Under the pieces are notes generated by a model. The model saw only the letters and a program-made list of their open reading frames with translations. It was not told where the DNA came from and did no database searches. From Acanthamoeba sp. SK_2022b (taxonomy: Eukaryota > Discosea > Longamoebia > Acanthamoebidae): a stretch of 64,000 bases of DNA. Each line of letters starts with the position of its first letter. Position 1 is the first letter of the stretch. This document shows positions 61,351 to 64,000 of this stretch, in pieces. The position numbers and the translations under genes are program-made. The stretch is from assembly GCA_027943245.1 (NCBI GenBank), contig JANDJZ010000032.1, forward strand, positions 62,001 to 126,000. The letters are read 5' to 3'.

Positions 61351-64000
61351 TCATTGGCCTTTTCTGCTATGTTTTCCTTTTCTTTTGGGCACAAGTCTTT
61401 TTATCCAGGGCGACGTGGATGTCGGCCGCATGTTCGTACGAAGACATCGCTCGAAACCCTGTCCGAGCAAAGAGATCAGTCTCCCTCTCTTCGAGCTTGG
61501 GTGGGTACCTTTGCGTTCCTTGCGTAATGCTCCATCCCAGTAGCCGCCTCGGCGCTCTAGTGTCCTCTCAGCTTGTGTGTGTGTTGTGGGCAGGGGCTGT
61601 CGCGTGAGATTGAACCATTGATGGCCGCCACGTGGAGAGGAGATATATGCACTCTGTCGGTTCTCCTTCTTGAGGCGAAGGAGCTTGGCACTTTGCTTTC
61701 TATGCCACTGCTCGGCCAGGTCGTCCTTCGTGTGGTAGATCAGGTCCAGCGTTGCTTCGTCCTTGACGACCTCTGCACGGATCAGGCGCTTCAGGCGGGC
61801 CTCCTGGCGCGCTCGCCGAAGCTCCTGCTTCTCCACGTTGCGCCGGACCACCTCCTTGGCGTGCTCCTTGGATTGCTTGACCTGCTTCTTTCGCCGACGT
61901 CGGTTACGGTTCGCATCGAGCTTTGTCTCTGCACAGCCACGCCCCGTGAATGCCACTCTTGTCCAAGACAACCTTTTGTCGCCTCATTATGGTACAGGAA
62001 GTGTGGTGTACCAGTGGGCAGGACCAGTGTCAGAGCTCGCTTCTTTGCCCGTCGTCCAAGGACGCAGGGCTTCACCCACTGATCCATGGACTGCTTGGGT
62101 GCTGAACATGGTGTATGTCACACATAGGAAGAGGCACACGCGGTGTCGCTATTGCCGTTTGTGTGGTGCACGAACCGGTCGAATAGATGATCTTAGCCAG
62201 CGCTCGCTGGGCGTGGCCGACGCAGGGCTGGTCCTTGGTGGCGTTGCTCTTCGTGAAGGAGTGCAGGGACGCCGCCAACTGACCGATCAACGTGGTCTTA
62301 CGGAACTCGCCTTGCGCTCTCACCTGGACTGAAAGAGCGAAAGGAACCGGTCAATCGCAGTTGCCATCGCTGTCGCTTGCGTTGGAGCTCCTTGCGTCTT
62401 GCGCTCACGAGATATTCGGTGGCCAAGCAGCGGAAGACCGGTAGGGCGCGTACAAGGCGAACTGACCAAAAGCTGGGCCAGCAGGCTGACGGCGTGCAGT
62501 ACGCGGGGCTGGTGTGGGTGTTGGGCAAGGGCGCATGCCATTGAGTTCACGAAGCCCTCCTTCAGCGCCCAGTCCATGTATCGCTCCGCCCTCTTCTTCG
62601 CCAAACCTGTCGGCGCAGGAAAGAACGACGTCAGCCTCAGCACAGGCGGGCAACCAAGGAGCGATGGGATATACCAACGGAGGACGATTGGTTGCCGGCG
62701 ACCGAGAGGTTGTGGACAAGACCGACACACCGGCTCAAGATGGGTATATCGGTGGCGTGGATGCGCATGAGCTCCATCAGGATCGGTATCAAACGGGGAT
62801 GTGGCGCGGTAGTGCTTATCCCGGCACCACCGAGACCAGAGGCGTACATCCCCGACATGGCCTTGAGCACGTTCTTCACCGTCACTGGTTCGCTTGGATA
62901 GGTCCACAAGCAGCGATACATGAAGTTGAGCCATTTTTCGTCAGTCAACTCGTCGTATACTGCCAGGAGAGAGTCTCTGAGGTCAGCAGTTCGCGGCGTT
63001 TAGGTGCATTGAGAGCATGGTGCAAACGTACGCTCGACTCTGCTCGTCTCAGCTACGTTGCAGCACCACATAAGCTGACGCACCAAGCTGATGCCCTGAT
63101 TCAGCAGCTTGAGGTGGTCAAAATGGACTGTCATCAGATGGAGGAGCCTGTCCAGGTAGTGCACAACGCGCGGGCAGAGCGAACTGCCATAGCCGACGCC
63201 CACTATCCCGTTTCCTTCGTGGTCCTCACGGTCGCTTTGATCATCACTGGTGCGGTGTGACCTGTCCTTGTGATGTTGTCTGCTGCGCTTTTCCTGCGCC
63301 GACGCGATCCGGCCCATGATCAAGGGCATAGGGCCGCCGGCCGACCGTGGGCGCGCGCCCCTTCGGCTTGGATGCCAGCGCCGTCCTCCGTCGACGTCTT
63401 TGGTGTCGCCTGCCCAACGCGACACGACACAAAGCCCAAGAACCACCCTAAGCCACCACTCGGGTGGGTTTGCAAGACTTGTGGAGAGTGCGCTTACCAC
63501 TGTATATGCGAAACCGCAGGAGTTGGAGGAGGCGAGCACACAGATCGGGGTCGCTCTCGGAGTCGGGAGACTCAAACGCCTGAGCTACTGTGTACTGAAA
63601 TGAGGAGTAGTTGCAGAGCACCACAACGGGATAGGCACCTAACGCCGGTAAAATCCAGAATTGCAGTTACACCTCGTGTGATGACAGGACAGCAAGAAGA
63701 TAAAGAATAGATGAATGAGGCGAGATACTCTTGATGGCAAGCAGGTGTGCCTCGGTGAACTGGTGAGCTTGCATTGCGATGAACTGTCGCAGACAAGGAA
63801 AGCGGCCGAGATCTGATACGGAAAGGCAATTGCGTTAGAAGTTGACCTAGTGGCGTGGGCTGTTTGAAAGGAGCATATACCAAGGAGCTTCTTCACCGAG
63901 GAGCCTACTGCCCCGCCCGAGAGATCGAGCAGCTCCAAGTTTTGAAGGTCTGCCGCCAGCACACACGTATATGTACACAGAGAAGAAGGTGATGGTGAGG
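61351..64000 (-). CDS. LRR / ARM-HEAT-like protein, 5' part beyond window
   Basis: Runs off the right edge. The rightmost exon has a leucine-rich segment (LAADLQNLELLDLSGGAVGS), then LGRFPCLRQFIAMQAHQFTE. Further exons encode helical repeats: VVHYLDRLLHLMTVHFDHLK, LLNQGISLVRQLMWCCNVAE, WLNFMYRCLWTYPSEPVTVK, LIPILMELMRIHATDIPILS, ERYMDWALKEGFVNSMACAL, RVLHAVSLLAQLL, all ARM/HEAT-like. The 3' part is a strongly basic coiled coil (KQSKEHAKEVVRRNVEKQEL, RRARQEARLKRLIRAEVVKD). The last exon ends at 61351 or about 61372 depending on frame. Treating these as one gene rests on same strand, continuous helical pattern and short gaps; it could be two genes. No family recognised. Confidence 0.5.

Overview
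The window is nuclear DNA of an intron-rich, gene-dense, GC-rich protist. It is almost certainly an Acanthamoeba species (A. castellanii type). Almost every gene is cut by 50-150 bp GT-AG introns, many with GTACG or GTAAG donors. Intergenic spacers are short and CpG is frequent. The gene content includes a receptor that combines PstS-like modules, kinases and a cyclase, plus LOV/PAS-cyclase, ankyrin/F-box and Rab proteins. The species call is inference from gene style and families. No rRNA, tRNA or CRISPR array was recognised. Exon coordinates were worked out by eye from splice signals and reading frame.

Layout, left to right. (1) 1-6.7 kb: a partial ankyrin gene (-), an AIG1/ADTRP-type membrane protein (+), an RRG7-like nuclease-fold protein (+), a DnaJ-like protein (-) with a frameshift inside its HPD motif, a small Ada-type zinc-binding protein (+), and a membrane-anchored alpha/beta hydrolase (-) whose C-terminus is a long His-Asp repeat. 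(2) 6.8-18.3 kb: SMARCAL1-type annealing helicase (-), then a receptor (-) with two PstS-like modules, an EGF-like module, a TM segment and kinase-cyclase-kinase. (3) 18.3-19.7 kb: a CpG-depleted, repeat-rich non-genic block. (4) 19.8-25.9 kb: HSCB (-), a multi-TM RING protein (+), an EF-hand protein (-), and a rhodanese/dual-specificity phosphatase (+). (5) 26-28.8 kb: one gene (-) encoding ankyrin repeats, an F-box and a degenerate Rab-like GTPase in a single 527-residue reading frame. (6) 30-34.6 kb: a bZIP factor (+) and a 5'-truncated non-LTR retrotransposon flanked by a 16-bp target-site duplication. (7) 34.9-42.4 kb: proteasome beta-6 (-), a Cys-less LOV protein with a pseudo-cyclase tail (+), and PTEN (-). 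(8) 42.7-49.3 kb: a nucleotidyltransferase/pseudo-RNA-ligase fusion (-), a THH1/TOM1 seven-TM protein (+), and a Spo12-motif mini-protein (+). (9) 49.9-51.3 kb: a second CpG-free block that looks like a decayed HEAT-type gene. (10) 51.5-64 kb: an F-box protein (+), NDUFAF5 (-), a KANSL2/INO80D-type protein (+), a C2-domain protein with YPPQQ repeats (-), an AAA ATPase (-), and a partial LRR/ARM-like gene (-) running off the right edge.

The strongest unusual signals are: the ankyrin/F-box/pseudo-Rab fusion, which closes in frame over 14 exons; the sharply bounded CpG-free blocks, consistent with methylation-driven decay of silenced DNA; a recurring theme of signalling or repair domains that keep their fold but lack catalytic residues (LOV, cyclase, RNA ligase, Rab, NDUFAF5); and the His-Asp tail on a membrane hydrolase.
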